NCBI RefSeq assembly: GCF_900106565.1
Contig: NZ_FNNJ01000001.1
Span: forward strand, 310,001-374,000
DNA length: 64,000 nt
From: Lutibacter oricola
GTDB taxonomy: Bacteria; Bacteroidota; Bacteroidia; Flavobacteriales; Flavobacteriaceae
Direction: 5' to 3'
Part shown: piece by piece, positions 16,831 to 26,106 of the stretch
How the letters are laid out: every line of letters starts with the position of its first letter
Numbering within the stretch: position 1 is the first letter of the stretch
Made by a program: the position numbers and the translations under genes
Notes under the pieces: model-generated
The model's database searches: none
Told to the model about the DNA's origin: nothing
What the model saw: only the letters and a program-made list of their open reading frames with translations

Positions 16831-18645
16831 TTATTTATCGCCTTCAGCTTTTTCATTTTCAAGCTTGCTTTCTAACTCTGCTTGAAATTCTTCCATAACC
16901 GGTTTTACAGTACTTTCAGGTATGTCCGAAACTCTTATGTACATTAAACCATCTACAGCATTATTAAATTTTGGGTCTACGTTAAAAGCAACTAAACGAG
17001 CGTTTTGTTTTACGTATTTTTTAATTAAAACAGGTATTCTTAAAGCGCCTGGCTCAATTTCATCTATCACTTTATCAAACTTGTTTAAATCAGCTTCTGT
17101 GGCATCAAAAACAAAGTCTTTATCGGCATCTTTTAATTTAACTTTATATTCTTTTTTAGGGTGAATGTATTGCGCAATATATGGATCGTAATAATGAGAT
17201 TTCATAAACTCAATCATTAACGATTTTGAAAAGTTAGAAAACTGATTGCTAATACTTACACCACCAATTAAATACTTGTATTCCGGATAACGTAAGGTTA
17301 TATGTACAATACCTTTCCAAAGTAAAAATAAAGGCATTGGTTTTTGTTGGTATTGTTTAATAATAAAAGCTCTACCCATTTCAATAGAGTTTTCCATCAT
17401 TTTATATAATTCTGGCTCAAATTTAAAAAGGGTATGTACATAAAAACCTTCAATACCATATTTCTCATAAATTTGTTTTCCAAGACCCATTCTGTAAGCT
17501 CCAACAAGGTGGTTAGTCTCGCTGTCCCATAAAAATAAGTGGTGGTAATAACCATCAAAAGTGTCTAAATCTATAGACTCGTTTGTTCCTTCACCTACTT
17601 CTCTAAATGTAATTTCTCGCAGCCTTCCAATTTCAAACATAATGTTTGGAATTTTTTTACTTGGAGCAAAAAACACTTCATAGTTTTTACTTTTTAAAAG
17701 TCGGCCATCTTCTTTTCTTAGAGTTTCAACCTCTTCAATCATTTTGTCAACATTACGTTGAGTAACAATTTCTTTAGGTGATTTGTTTATTTTTAAAGAT
17801 TGTGTACTTAATGATTTTGATTCTTTTTCAAAAGGATTCGCTAGCATGTAAGTTTTTTTTCGAATAAATTCTCCAAAGTCCGTTACATTCTCATATGCTT
17901 TTTGATCTTTTACTGAAATAGGCTTACCAATTCTAACTTTAATTACACGTTCTTTTTGAGACAATAATTCTGAAGGTAGTTTAGCTGTTCTAAGCGTATC
18001 GTTTAGTTTAGATAAAAAGTAAAATAACCTACTGTTTTTAGCGTGAAAATAGATAGGGATAACTGGTACGTTTGCCTTTTTTATAAGTTTAATGGCACCT
18101 TCTTCCCAAGGTCTGTCTACAATTACTTTTCCATCTTTATAGGTAGAAACTTCACCTGCAGGAAAAACACCTAGCGGATAACCTTCACGTAAATGCAAAA
18201 GTGCACTTTTAATACCTGCAACACTCGATTTTACATCCTTTCTATCTTCAAAAGGATTTACCGGCATTATATAAGGTTTCATAGGTTCTATTCTATGTAA
18301 TAAAAAATTGGCTATAATTTTATAGTCAGGTCTTTCTTTTATTAAAAGTTTTAGTAATAAAATACCATCAATACCACCAAGTGGGTGGTTAGAAACAGTT
18401 ATAAAAGCACCGTTTTTTGGGATTCTTTTTAAATCTTCTTCAGGAATTTCAAACTTAACCTTAAAGTCACCTAGTATAGCATCTAAAAATTCTAATTCAC
18501 TTAAATGTTTGTTTTTATTGTAAATTCGATTAATGGCTGAAATTCGTAATAATTTCATAATTCCCCATCCAAATACAGTTCCAAGAAATCCGTATTTATC
18601 AAAGTTTATAGCTTTTGCTACTTCTTTTGGTGTTACTAAGCTCAT
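16831..18645 (-). CDS. Bifunctional aminolipid acyltransferase (OlsF/GlsF-like)
   Basis: The 604-residue protein joins two acyltransferase parts. The N-terminal half (about 70-260) is PlsC-like, with SNHPLGGIDGILLL as the catalytic His/Asp motif and FPAGEVSTY as the substrate motif. The C-terminal part (about 310-520) resembles the OlsB/GNAT-type N-acyltransferase of ornithine and glycine lipid synthesis (LREITFREVGEGTNES, DLDTFDGYYHHLFLWD, GAYRMGLG). Known two-domain relatives make ornithine or glycine lipids by successive N- and O-acylation. The amino acid headgroup here cannot be decided. It is a peripheral inner-membrane enzyme, monocistronic, with a -7 element and a DtxR-like sequence upstream. 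Confidence 0.85.
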   Translation of the reverse strand: MSLVTPKEVAKAINFDKYGFLGTVFGWGIMKLLRISAINRIYNKNKHLSELEFLDAILGDFKVKFEIPEEDLKRIPKNGAFITVSNHPLGGIDGILLLKLLIKERPDYKIIANFLLHRIEPMKPYIMPVNPFEDRKDVKSSVAGIKSALLHLREGYPLGVFPAGEVSTYKDGKVIVDRPWEEGAIKLIKKANVPVIPIYFHAKNSRLFYFLSKLNDTLRTAKLPSELLSQKERVIKVRIGKPISVKDQKAYENVTDFGEFIRKKTYMLANPFEKESKSLSTQSLKINKSPKEIVTQRNVDKMIEEVETLRKEDGRLLKSKNYEVFFAPSKKIPNIMFEIGRLREITFREVGEGTNESIDLDTFDGYYHHLFLWDSETNHLVGAYRMGLGKQIYEKYGIEGFYVHTLFKFEPELYKMMENSIEMGRAFIIKQYQQKPMPLFLLWKGIVHITLRYPEYKYLIGGVSISNQFSNFSKSLMIEFMKSHYYDPYIAQYIHPKKEYKVKLKDADKDFVFDATEADLNKFDKVIDEIEPGALRIPVLIKKYVKQNARLVAFNVDPKFNNAVDGLMYIRVSDIPESTVKPVMEEFQAELESKLENEKAEGDK

Positions 18646-18654
18646 TAATAATTT

Positions 18655-18669
18655 TTAGGTTAGGCTAAC
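18655..18669. promoter_or_regulatory. DtxR-box-like sequence at the acyltransferase transcription start
   Basis: On the plus strand TTAGGTTAGGCTAAC matches the left arm and part of the right arm of the classical DtxR/IdeR consensus (TTAGGTTAG-C-CTAACCTAA), with the core palindrome GTTAG-G-CTAAC. It lies between the -7 element (18672-18679) and the start codon, where a bound repressor would block initiation. Function is inferred. Confidence 0.35.
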
Positions 18670-18671
18670 TG

Positions 18672-18679
18672 CAAAAATA
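18672..18679 (-). promoter_or_regulatory. Promoter -7 element of the aminolipid acyltransferase gene
   Basis: Minus-strand TATTTTTG is a full match to TAnnTTTG, 26 bases before the ATG of the acyltransferase gene. Confidence 0.55.
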
Positions 18680-18686
18680 CGCATTT

Positions 18687-19940
18687 TTAATGAGATTGTT
18701 CAATAACAATTTGCACTGTATTTTTTGTAGCTTGTTTTAACAAAATTGCTCCCTTTTTTTCAATATTAGAAATTGCATTTTTGGTTGCATGTCTAATGGT
18801 AAATAATGCTGTGTTTTTTTTATATTGAATGTTAAAGTTGGGTTTAATTTCCTTTAAAAAAGAATCGAAGTTATTAAAATTATCTTCAATACAAACAGAA
18901 AAACTTAATGCCGAATTTTGAATTAAATTTACTTTTAATTTGCTGTTATGAAGCATTTTAAAAATAGTACTTAAATTATGTTCTACCATAAACGAAAAAT
19001 CTAGGGCAGAAATTGAAACTAGTATTTGATTTTGTTTTAAAATAAAACAAGGAGTTTCTGGTATTAATTTAGAGCCTTTACCTACAACAGTACCTTCTTT
19101 GTCTAAGTTTAAAAACGAACGAACAAATAACGGTATGTTTTTGTTTTCTAATGGTTTTAACGTTTTTGGGTGAATAACTGAAGCGCCATAAAAGGCCATT
19201 TCGATAGCCTCACTATAAGAAATTTGTTCTAGAAGCTGCGTTTCATTAAAATATCTTGGGTCGGCATTTAAAACACCGTCTACATCTTTCCAAATAGTTA
19301 AGCTTTTTGCATTTAAACAATGCGCAAAAATGGCTGCAGAGAAATCAGAACCTTCGCGTCCTAAAGATGTTGTTTTTTTGGTAGAACAACTTCCTAAAAA
19401 ACCTTGGGTAATATATAAGTTTGTTGTGTTTAGTTTTTGAATATTGGTAGTTGTAGTATCCCAATCTACCTTAGCAGCACGGTAATTATTATCAGTAATT
19501 ATATATTCTCTAACGTCAATCCAATTATTTGTAATTGCTATTTCATTTAAATAATGACTAACAATTTTTGTTGATAAAAGTTCTCCAAAACCAATAATTT
19601 GATCGTAAATATAATTGTAATCATTAGAGTTGTTTGAAGTTAAAAACCCACTAAGTTTTCCAAATAAAATTTCTATTTCAAAAAGAATTTCAGTGCTATT
19701 TTCAAAAAGATCATTAACTAAGTTTGTGTGAAATGCTCTAACGGTTTCAATATTAGTTACTAACTCTTTGGTGTTTTTGTAATACGAATCAATAATTTTT
19801 TCAAAAGCATTGGTCATTTTTCCCATTGCAGAAATTACAATAAGAGTATTGCTAGAACCTTCTTTTTTTAGAACTTTTACTAGGTTTTTTACACCTTCAG
19901 CATTTTTAACCGATGCACCACCAAATTTAAATATTCTCAT
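18687..19940 (-). CDS. Aspartate kinase, monofunctional
   Basis: The 417-residue enzyme phosphorylates aspartate as the first step toward lysine, threonine and methionine. The amino-acid-kinase domain begins with FKFGGASVKNAEGV and contains TSLGREGSDFSAAI near residue 190 and IWKDVDGVLNADPR near 215. The C-terminal region from about 300 is divergent and ACT-like. No homoserine dehydrogenase is fused. It starts three bases after the GNAT gene and is translated from the same transcript. The branch or feedback inhibitor cannot be inferred, so lysC versus thrA naming is left open. Confidence 0.92.
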   Translation of the reverse strand: MRIFKFGGASVKNAEGVKNLVKVLKKEGSSNTLIVISAMGKMTNAFEKIIDSYYKNTKELVTNIETVRAFHTNLVNDLFENSTEILFEIEILFGKLSGFLTSNNSNDYNYIYDQIIGFGELLSTKIVSHYLNEIAITNNWIDVREYIITDNNYRAAKVDWDTTTTNIQKLNTTNLYITQGFLGSCSTKKTTSLGREGSDFSAAIFAHCLNAKSLTIWKDVDGVLNADPRYFNETQLLEQISYSEAIEMAFYGASVIHPKTLKPLENKNIPLFVRSFLNLDKEGTVVGKGSKLIPETPCFILKQNQILVSISALDFSFMVEHNLSTIFKMLHNSKLKVNLIQNSALSFSVCIEDNFNNFDSFLKEIKPNFNIQYKKNTALFTIRHATKNAISNIEKKGAILLKQATKNTVQIVIEQSH

Positions 19941-19943
19941 ATA

Positions 19944-20420
19944 CTATTTACCTAAATATTGTTTCATTGCTGCTCTATCAATTTGGGCAGTATCCCAATC
20001 TCTTAAAACATTAGCTCCTGTACTTTCATAAAATTTTATTGCAGGCTCATTCCAGTCTAAAACAGCCCACTCAACTCTTTCAACTCCTAAATTATAGCCA
20101 TATTCAATAACTTTTTTGTACAATTCTCCACCAATTTTTAAACCTCTTTTGCTTTCGGTAACAATTAAATCTTCTAAATGTATTGTTGGTCCTTTCCAGG
20201 TCGAATAACGTGGGTAGCATAGCGACATTCCAACAATTTCATTATCTATTTCGGCAATAAAACATTTAAATAAAGGTTGAGCGCTAAAACCTGCATTTTC
20301 TAAATCATTAACCGTAACAATTACGGCATTTTCTTCCTTTTCGAATATGGCAAGTTCTTTTATTAAACTAAGAACAGCTGGCATATCTTCTGTTTTGGCG
20401 TCTCTAATATTGAAATTCAT
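19944..20420 (-). CDS. GNAT-family N-acetyltransferase (diamine-acetyltransferase-like)
   Basis: The 158-residue protein is a single GNAT domain. It starts FNIRDAKTEDMPAVLSLIKE, has CYPRYSTWKGPTIHLEDLIV in the core strands, then the acetyl-CoA loop KRGLKIGGELYKKVIEY, and ends with WNEPAIKFYESTGA. The YSTWKGPTIHLEDL segment resembles spermidine/thialysine acetyltransferases, so a polyamine or related amine may be the substrate; this is by resemblance only. It is the first gene of a two-gene operon with aspartate kinase. Confidence 0.85.
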   Translation of the reverse strand: MNFNIRDAKTEDMPAVLSLIKELAIFEKEENAVIVTVNDLENAGFSAQPLFKCFIAEIDNEIVGMSLCYPRYSTWKGPTIHLEDLIVTESKRGLKIGGELYKKVIEYGYNLGVERVEWAVLDWNEPAIKFYESTGANVLRDWDTAQIDRAAMKQYLGK

Positions 20421-20439
20421 AATAAAATGTTTATAGAAA

Positions 20440-20447
20440 CAAATCTA
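20440..20447 (-). promoter_or_regulatory. Promoter -7 element of the GNAT-aspartate kinase operon
   Basis: Minus-strand TAGATTTG is an exact TAnnTTTG match, 19 bases upstream of the GNAT start codon. Confidence 0.55.
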
Positions 20448-20536
20448 AATTAAAAAACTTAATTTATTGATATTAAAAATTACTTCTTTTTGTGAAAAAA
20501 AAGTCGATATTTGTGACAACATAAAACCCTAATATT

Positions 20537-21568
20537 ATGGAAAATAACTTAACTCTAGGTGAGTTTATTATTGAAAATCAGAAACATTACAAGTCTACTT
20601 CTGGAGAGTTTTCGCGCTTATTAAGTTCAATAAAGCTTGCAGCTAAAATTGTTAATTATAAAGTTAATAAAGCTGGGTTAGTTGATATTTTGGGTGATGC
20701 AGGTGATGTAAACATTCAAGGTGAAGATCAAAAAAAATTAGATGTTTATGCGAATGATGTATTTATGCAAACACTAATTAATAGAGAAATTGCTTGTGGT
20801 ATTGCTAGTGAAGAGGAAGATGATTTTGTTGCTATTAAAGGAAAACATGGCACTAATGAAAACAAGTATGTTATGTTAATTGATCCTTTAGATGGATCTT
20901 CTAATGTAGATGTAAATGTTTCGGTAGGTACTATTTTTTCTATTTATAGAAGAGTTACTCCTATAGGTACACCTGTTCAGCAAGAAGATTTTTTGCAAAG
21001 AGGTAACCAACAGGTTGCAGCAGGTTATGTTGTGTATGGTACATCTACAATGTTGGTGTATACATCTGGACACGGCGTTAACGGATTTACTTTAAACCCA
21101 GCAATAGGTTCGTTTTATTTGTCGCACCCAAATATGGAGTTTCCAAAAGATGGAAATATTTATTCTATAAATGAAGGGAACTATGTTCACTTTCCTCAAG
21201 GAGTAAAAGATTACTTAAAATATTGTCAAGAAGAAAAGGATGATAGACCATATACATCTCGTTATATTGGTTCATTGGTTTCAGATTTTCATAGAAATAT
21301 GATTAAAGGAGGTATTTATATGTATCCAACAAGTTCTATTGGGCCAAAAGGAAAATTACGTTTGTTATATGAATGTAACCCAATGGCATTTTTAGCAGAA
21401 CAAGCCAATGGAAAAGCAACGGATGGTTATGTGCGAATTATGGATTTAAAACCTACAGAATTACACCAACGTGTACCTTTTTTCTGCGGAAGTACAAATA
21501 TGGTTAATAAAGCTGAAGAATTTATGGCTAAATATCCAGAAGATGCTAAGTATAATGATTTAGATTAA
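20537..21568 (+). CDS. fbp: Fructose-1,6-bisphosphatase, class I
   Basis: The 343-residue enzyme hydrolyses fructose 1,6-bisphosphate to fructose 6-phosphate in gluconeogenesis. The metal-binding motif is [20 protein letters not shown] near residues 114-133, with the upstream acidic ligands in ASEEEDDF near 93. The C-terminal [20 protein letters not shown] and substrate-binding [12 protein letters not shown] match class I enzymes. The length is normal. It converges on mgtE with a single base between the two stops. Confidence 0.96.
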   Translation: MENNLTLGEFIIENQKHYKSTSGEFSRLLSSIKLAAKIVNYKVNKAGLVDILGDAGDVNIQGEDQKKLDVYANDVFMQTLINREIACGIASEEEDDFVAIKGKHGTNENKYVMLIDPLDGSSNVDVNVSVGTIFSIYRRVTPIGTPVQQEDFLQRGNQQVAAGYVVYGTSTMLVYTSGHGVNGFTLNPAIGSFYLSHPNMEFPKDGNIYSINEGNYVHFPQGVKDYLKYCQEEKDDRPYTSRYIGSLVSDFHRNMIKGGIYMYPTSSIGPKGKLRLLYECNPMAFLAEQANGKATDGYVRIMDLKPTELHQRVPFFCGSTNMVNKAEEFMAKYPEDAKYNDLD

Positions 21569-21569
21569 A

Positions 21570-22919
21570 TTAAAAACCTAATATCAGTTTAGCAATCCAA
21601 AAATAAATTAGAATTCCAAAAATATCATTAGAGGTAGTAATAAATGGTCCTGTAGCAATTGCAGGATCTATGCCTCTTTTGTCTAAAAATAACGGAATAA
21701 ATGTTCCAATAATTCCGGCAACAATAATAACTGCAAATAACGATATTGAAATTGCTAGAGCAGTGTTAAAATCGCTTTGCCAAATCCAAGTAAAAGCAAA
21801 TAAAACAACTGCTAAAACAGCTCCGTTTACAAGAGCCAAAGAAAACTCTTTTAATAGTCGGTTACTAATGCTTCCCTTTAAATTATCGTTTGCTAAACCT
21901 TGCACAATAATTGCTGAAGATTGTACCCCTACGTTACCAGCCATAGCGGCTATTAAAGGTGTAAACATAAATAATATGGCGTTATCTTCTAATGCACCTT
22001 CAAAAAGACCCATTATACGCGCGGCTCCAACACCACCTAAAAGGCCTAAAAATAACCAAGGTAAACGAGCTCTTGTTAGTTCCCAAATAGTATCATCAGC
22101 TTCAACATCTTCAACTAAACCGGCTGCCATTTGGTAATCTTTTTCGGCTTCTTCTTTAATTACATCAACAATATCATCAATAGTAATTCTACCTACTAAA
22201 CGACCAATTTCATCTACAACAGGTATAGCTTCTAGATCATACTTTTGCATAATTCTAGCAACTTCTTCATCTTCTTCATTAACAGTTACAGAATCTACTT
22301 TTTTTATAAAAACATCTTTAATAGCTGTTTTTGTTGAAGTAGTTAATAAATCTTTAAGTGAAAGTCGTCCTTTTAAAATATCGTTATCATCTACAACATA
22401 TATAGAGTGAACTCTAGTAACCTCTTCTGCCTGAGCGCGCATTTCTTTAACACAAGTTAGCACATTCCAGTTTTCGTTTACTTTTACCAACTCTTTTGCC
22501 ATTAAACCACCGGCAGTATCATCATCGTAACGTAAAAGTTCAACAATTTCTTTGGCGTGTTCAACATCTTCAAGGTGCGATATTACTTCTTCCTTTTGTT
22601 CTTCAGGTAATTCGGCAATAATATCAGCAGCATCATCGGTGTCTAATTCATCAATTTCTTCTGCAATTTCTTTAGCAGAGAGTTCTTTTAAAATCTTTTC
22701 TCGATCATCTTCATCTAACTCTGCAATTACGTCTGATGTTTTTTCACTATCTAATAATTTAATTAAATATAAACCATCATTAAAATTAAGTTCTTCAACA
22801 AGTTCTGCAATATCGGCATAGTGAACTTCATCTAATAAATTTAGAATATGTTCATTACTTTTTGAAGCAATTAATTGTTGAATTTCTTCAAGATATTCTT
22901 TGGTGATTTCAAACGACAT
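21570..22919 (-). CDS. mgtE: Magnesium transporter MgtE
   Basis: The 449-residue protein has the MgtE order: a cytoplasmic acidic superhelical N domain (about 1-130, many [21 protein letters not shown]), a pair of CBS domains (about 130-255, [19 protein letters not shown]), then about five membrane helices (285-449). The helices include the pore segment [17 protein letters not shown] and the C-terminal [17 protein letters not shown]. It imports Mg2+ and is gated by Mg2+ bound to its N and CBS domains. It overlaps the end of rsmA by 11 bases and is the last gene of its operon. Confidence 0.96.
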   Translation of the reverse strand: MSFEITKEYLEEIQQLIASKSNEHILNLLDEVHYADIAELVEELNFNDGLYLIKLLDSEKTSDVIAELDEDDREKILKELSAKEIAEEIDELDTDDAADIIAELPEEQKEEVISHLEDVEHAKEIVELLRYDDDTAGGLMAKELVKVNENWNVLTCVKEMRAQAEEVTRVHSIYVVDDNDILKGRLSLKDLLTTSTKTAIKDVFIKKVDSVTVNEEDEEVARIMQKYDLEAIPVVDEIGRLVGRITIDDIVDVIKEEAEKDYQMAAGLVEDVEADDTIWELTRARLPWLFLGLLGGVGAARIMGLFEGALEDNAILFMFTPLIAAMAGNVGVQSSAIIVQGLANDNLKGSISNRLLKEFSLALVNGAVLAVVLFAFTWIWQSDFNTALAISISLFAVIIVAGIIGTFIPLFLDKRGIDPAIATGPFITTSNDIFGILIYFWIAKLILGF

Positions 22920-23685
22920 CTTTTTCTATTTTAGAAGTAAGACTTATAAACTCTTGAACAGATAATTGTTCTGGACGTTGTGCAAAGATACTATCTTCTC
23001 TTAAACTATCTGATAAATTGAATGTTTTTAAACTGTTTCGAAGTGTTTTTCTACGTTGTTGAAAAGCTGTTTTTACAACTCTGTAAAACATTTTTTCATC
23101 TACAGGTAAGCTAAAATCTTCTTTTCTAATTAAGCGTAAAACTCCAGAATCTACCTTTGGAGGTGGATTAAATACACTTGGTGGTACGGTAAATAAATAC
23201 TCCGCATGGTAAAAAGCTTGTGTTAAAACCGATAGAATTCCATAGGCTTTTGTACCTGGTTTTTCGCAAATACGTTGTGCAACTTCTTTTTGAAACATTC
23301 CCGTAAATTCAGGGATTTGCTCTTTGTTTTCGAGCGCTTTAAATACAATTTGAGTAGAAATGTTATAAGGGAAATTCCCAGTAATCGCTAACTGTTCATC
23401 GCTAAAATAATCTTTCAAATTAATTTTTAAAAAATCTTTTGAAATAATACGATCAGCTAAATTTAAATAATGAGCTTTTAAATACTCAACCGATTCTGTA
23501 TCTATTTCAATTACATGTGTTGTGTACGATTTTTCGAGCAAATATTTAGTTAAAACACCCATTCCTGGGCCAATTTCTAACACATTTTTATATCCTCTTT
23601 CCGTTAAAGTATCACCAATTTTTTTGGCAATGTTTTCATCTTTCAAAAAATGCTGACCTAAATGTTTTTTTGCGCGTACACTCAT
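22909..23685 (-). CDS. rsmA: 16S rRNA dimethyladenosine transferase
   Basis: The 258-residue enzyme (also KsgA) dimethylates two adjacent adenines near the 3' end of 16S rRNA. It starts [18 protein letters not shown], has the SAM loop [15 protein letters not shown] near residue 36, and the catalytic NFPYNIS near 103. [19 protein letters not shown] and RRKTLRNSL complete the family signature. It begins three bases after the DUF4286 stop and overlaps mgtE at its end. Confidence 0.97.
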   Translation of the reverse strand: MSVRAKKHLGQHFLKDENIAKKIGDTLTERGYKNVLEIGPGMGVLTKYLLEKSYTTHVIEIDTESVEYLKAHYLNLADRIISKDFLKINLKDYFSDEQLAITGNFPYNISTQIVFKALENKEQIPEFTGMFQKEVAQRICEKPGTKAYGILSVLTQAFYHAEYLFTVPPSVFNPPPKVDSGVLRLIRKEDFSLPVDEKMFYRVVKTAFQQRRKTLRNSLKTFNLSDSLREDSIFAQRPEQLSVQEFISLTSKIEKDVV

Positions 23686-23688
23686 ATG

Positions 23689-24021
23689 TTAGTTTTTTAA
23701 GCTCATACTAAATTGTTCAGATATTACTTGTAACTCTGTTCTAAATGAAAGTATTTTTTCACCAAAAAGTTGTTTAGCCTCATTACGTAATTTTGGTGCG
23801 TTCTCGGTATAATAACTCTCTAACATATCTTCATTGTCTGTAGTGTATTGAACAGAGTAAGTAACACCACCCATTTCTTCGTTAATTAAAACTTTACACA
23901 TTTTAGCCTTCGTAAATTTTTCGGTTGCTAACATGTCTGGTATGTGTTTGGTTTTCATCCAATTTAACCATTGCTGGTGTATAGATTCGTCTACGTTTGT
24001 TGTTACGTTATATATGTACAT
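23689..24021 (-). CDS. DUF4286 family protein
   Basis: This 110-residue cytoplasmic protein matches the DUF4286 pattern common in Bacteroidota: MYIYNVTTNVDESIHQQWLN at the start, then HIPDMLATEKFTKAKMCKVL and a middle YSVQYTTD. It looks like a ferredoxin-like alpha/beta fold. The function is unknown. It sits between a TPR protein and rsmA in one minus-strand operon, with 16 and three bases of spacing. Confidence 0.85.
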   Translation of the reverse strand: MYIYNVTTNVDESIHQQWLNWMKTKHIPDMLATEKFTKAKMCKVLINEEMGGVTYSVQYTTDNEDMLESYYTENAPKLRNEAKQLFGEKILSFRTELQVISEQFSMSLKN

Positions 24022-24037
24022 TATTGTTTTTTTCTTG

Positions 24038-25825
24038 TTAATTTAAAACATCACCTCTAAGTTTTCTGAATTTTTTACGAGCTTCAACCAAATGAATGCT
24101 TGACGGGTAATCGAAAATTATTTTTTGGTAATATTCTTTTGCTTTTTCTGTATTGTTGAACTTGTTTAGGTATAATTCAGCTAAATAATAAATGGCATCG
24201 TCTACTAAAATATCTTCAGCATTTAATTCAATAATTTTTAAATAATTTGCTTCAGCATTTTCAAACATTTTTTCGCTTTTGTATAATTCAGCTTGCTTAA
24301 AAAGTACTTCGTCAATTATTGGGTGCTCTTTATAGTTTTTATTGTTATACAAGTTAGATAAGGTGTCTATTGCAGCTTTGTTTTTATGCTGAAATGCTAA
24401 TAACTCTGCTTTAGCATAGGTTTTTAAAGCAATTTTTAAACTGTCTTTAACCTCGTTATCTGTAATTAATAAGTTTAAATCTAAAGCATCGTTAGAAATT
24501 AGTTGAGAAGTAGAACGCTTTAATACTTTTAACTGCGTTTGTGCCCAATCAAAATCTCCTTTAAAGTACGATGTTTGTGCAATTTTAAAACGTGCTTGTT
24601 GCCCAATTTCATCATTTTTTAAACTGTTTTGAACCTGTGTATAATAAATAAGTGCACTACTATATTTACCGCTAAAAACTAAAATATCAGCAAGTTTTAT
24701 TTTTACTCTACCTTTTTCAAATTCATTTAAGGGAAATTTTAAAGTGTTTTTAAGTTCTTTAATAGCTTTTGGAATTTCGTTTTTTTGAAATGCCAAAAAT
24801 TCAGCATAAACAATTAAAATACTTAGAGATTCTGCATTTTTACCATACTCATTAAACAATTGTTGAAATTGATTTTCAATAATTTCATTACTTGCTTTTT
24901 GTTCTCTATTTATTTGAAGTAAATAAAGTTTAGCAACCAATTTATCGTTACTATTTGTTGCGTTTTCTAAAATATAATTAAAACTGTTTTTTGAAGTTTC
25001 ATAGTCTTTGTTTTCAAAAGCAATTTTACCAACATCAGTAATGCCTAAAAGTTTTTCTGGATTACGTTTAAATAATGCTTTTTCTTGAATTAAAGCTTTA
25101 TTGTAATCTTTTTGCTGCATAAACAACCAGCTTAATAATTGGTTCCAAGTGTTTTTTGGGTTGTTTTGTAGGCGTTTTAGCAATAATCTTCTAAGCGAAA
25201 TATTGTGCTCGTTTTGAGAATCTTCAGTAATAAATTGACCAATATATGTTTTAGCATTAGAAATATAACCTTCGTTTAGCTCAGTCATATTTAAATAAGT
25301 ATCAAACATTTTTTCAATTTCACCTTGTTCACCATAAATAAATGCAATCTGAAAATAATAATTCGCTTTCGGATTAATTTCCATAGATGTTTGGTAGGCT
25401 TGCAAAGCATAATCTAACAAATGGTTGTTTTGAAATGCTTTACCCACTAGATAACCTAAAGATGAATTTTTTGTTTCAGAAATAAGGTTTAATGCTTTTT
25501 GGTAATAATTTTCAGCTTCAATTTTATTGTGTTGAAGTTGATAGTTATAGCCGTAATCTACATATAAATACTCTTTGTTTTTTTCGGTATTTAATTGGTT
25601 GTTAATAAGGTTTTTAGCCTCGGTAAATTTTTCTAATTGCTGGTAGCAGTTTATTAAATAGTTGGTGTAACTAGAGTTGTATGAATGTTTTTCGTGTAAA
25701 GTTTTATAAATAGAAGCAGCTTTTTCGTACTCACCACTTCTATAATATTGGTATGCCATTTGCTGCTCTTGTGCAACTAGTTGCAAAGAAAACATACACA
25801 TAAAAAACATAAATATAAACCGCAT
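24038..25825 (-). CDS. Exported tetratricopeptide-repeat protein
   Basis: The protein of about 595 residues has a signal peptide (MRFIFMFFMCMFSLQLVAQ) and then many TPR-type helix pairs. Examples are AYQYYRSGEYEKAASIYKTL, QNHLLDYALQAYQTSMEINP and, near the end, AEANYLKIIELNAED with AKEYYQKIIFDYP. An ATG 33 bases upstream (25858) would put MVIFTKINKAI before the signal peptide. A TATATTTA sequence resembling a -7 element lies inside that extension, so the downstream start is preferred. It is probably a periplasmic scaffold; no partner is known. It is the first gene of the operon leading to rsmA and mgtE. Confidence 0.82.
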   Translation of the reverse strand: MRFIFMFFMCMFSLQLVAQEQQMAYQYYRSGEYEKAASIYKTLHEKHSYNSSYTNYLINCYQQLEKFTEAKNLINNQLNTEKNKEYLYVDYGYNYQLQHNKIEAENYYQKALNLISETKNSSLGYLVGKAFQNNHLLDYALQAYQTSMEINPKANYYFQIAFIYGEQGEIEKMFDTYLNMTELNEGYISNAKTYIGQFITEDSQNEHNISLRRLLLKRLQNNPKNTWNQLLSWLFMQQKDYNKALIQEKALFKRNPEKLLGITDVGKIAFENKDYETSKNSFNYILENATNSNDKLVAKLYLLQINREQKASNEIIENQFQQLFNEYGKNAESLSILIVYAEFLAFQKNEIPKAIKELKNTLKFPLNEFEKGRVKIKLADILVFSGKYSSALIYYTQVQNSLKNDEIGQQARFKIAQTSYFKGDFDWAQTQLKVLKRSTSQLISNDALDLNLLITDNEVKDSLKIALKTYAKAELLAFQHKNKAAIDTLSNLYNNKNYKEHPIIDEVLFKQAELYKSEKMFENAEANYLKIIELNAEDILVDDAIYYLAELYLNKFNNTEKAKEYYQKIIFDYPSSIHLVEARKKFRKLRGDVLN

Positions 25826-25915
25826 AATTGCTTTATTTATCTTGGTAAATATAACCATTCAACTGTTAAAATTTTGATAAAAACAGGTGTTTTTGATATT
25901 TGTGCTGTAACATTT

Positions 25916-25933
25916 TGGCACGAATCTTGTCTT
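25916..25933 (+). promoter_or_regulatory. Sigma-54-type promoter of a 47-residue gene
   Basis: TGGCACG, four bases, then TTGTC matches the RpoN consensus TGGCACG-N4-TTGCW at all but the last two positions. The -24 GG and -12 GT are correctly spaced. Initiation would fall near 25941, giving a leader of about 20 bases. The -12 C is replaced by T. No activator-binding site was identified. Confidence 0.55.
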
Positions 25934-25962
25934 AACAGTATAAACAACTAAATTTTTATATT

Positions 25963-26106
25963 ATGAAAGAACTAATCAAAAAATACAACGCAGCTAAACA
26001 AAAAGCAACAAAATTTATGCAAGCAGGAAAATTAAATGCTTACTTCGATGCTTTAATTGAAATGAATAACTACAAAATGCAATTAGTTGCAATTAAAGCT
26101 AGTTAA
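25963..26106 (+). CDS. Small basic protein, 47 residues, unknown function
   Basis: An ATG frame encodes MKELIKKYNAAKQKATKFMQ followed by AGKLNAYFDALIEMNNYKMQ and LVAIKAS. The product is lysine-rich, looks fully helical and amphipathic, and has no signal or membrane segment. Codon use resembles the neighbours. It lies directly behind a sigma-54-like promoter and its end overlaps the convergent serS end by eight bases. I do not recognise a family. Candidates are a small regulator or a stress-related helix protein, but nothing proves this. Confidence 0.7.
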   Translation: MKELIKKYNAAKQKATKFMQAGKLNAYFDALIEMNNYKMQLVAIKAS

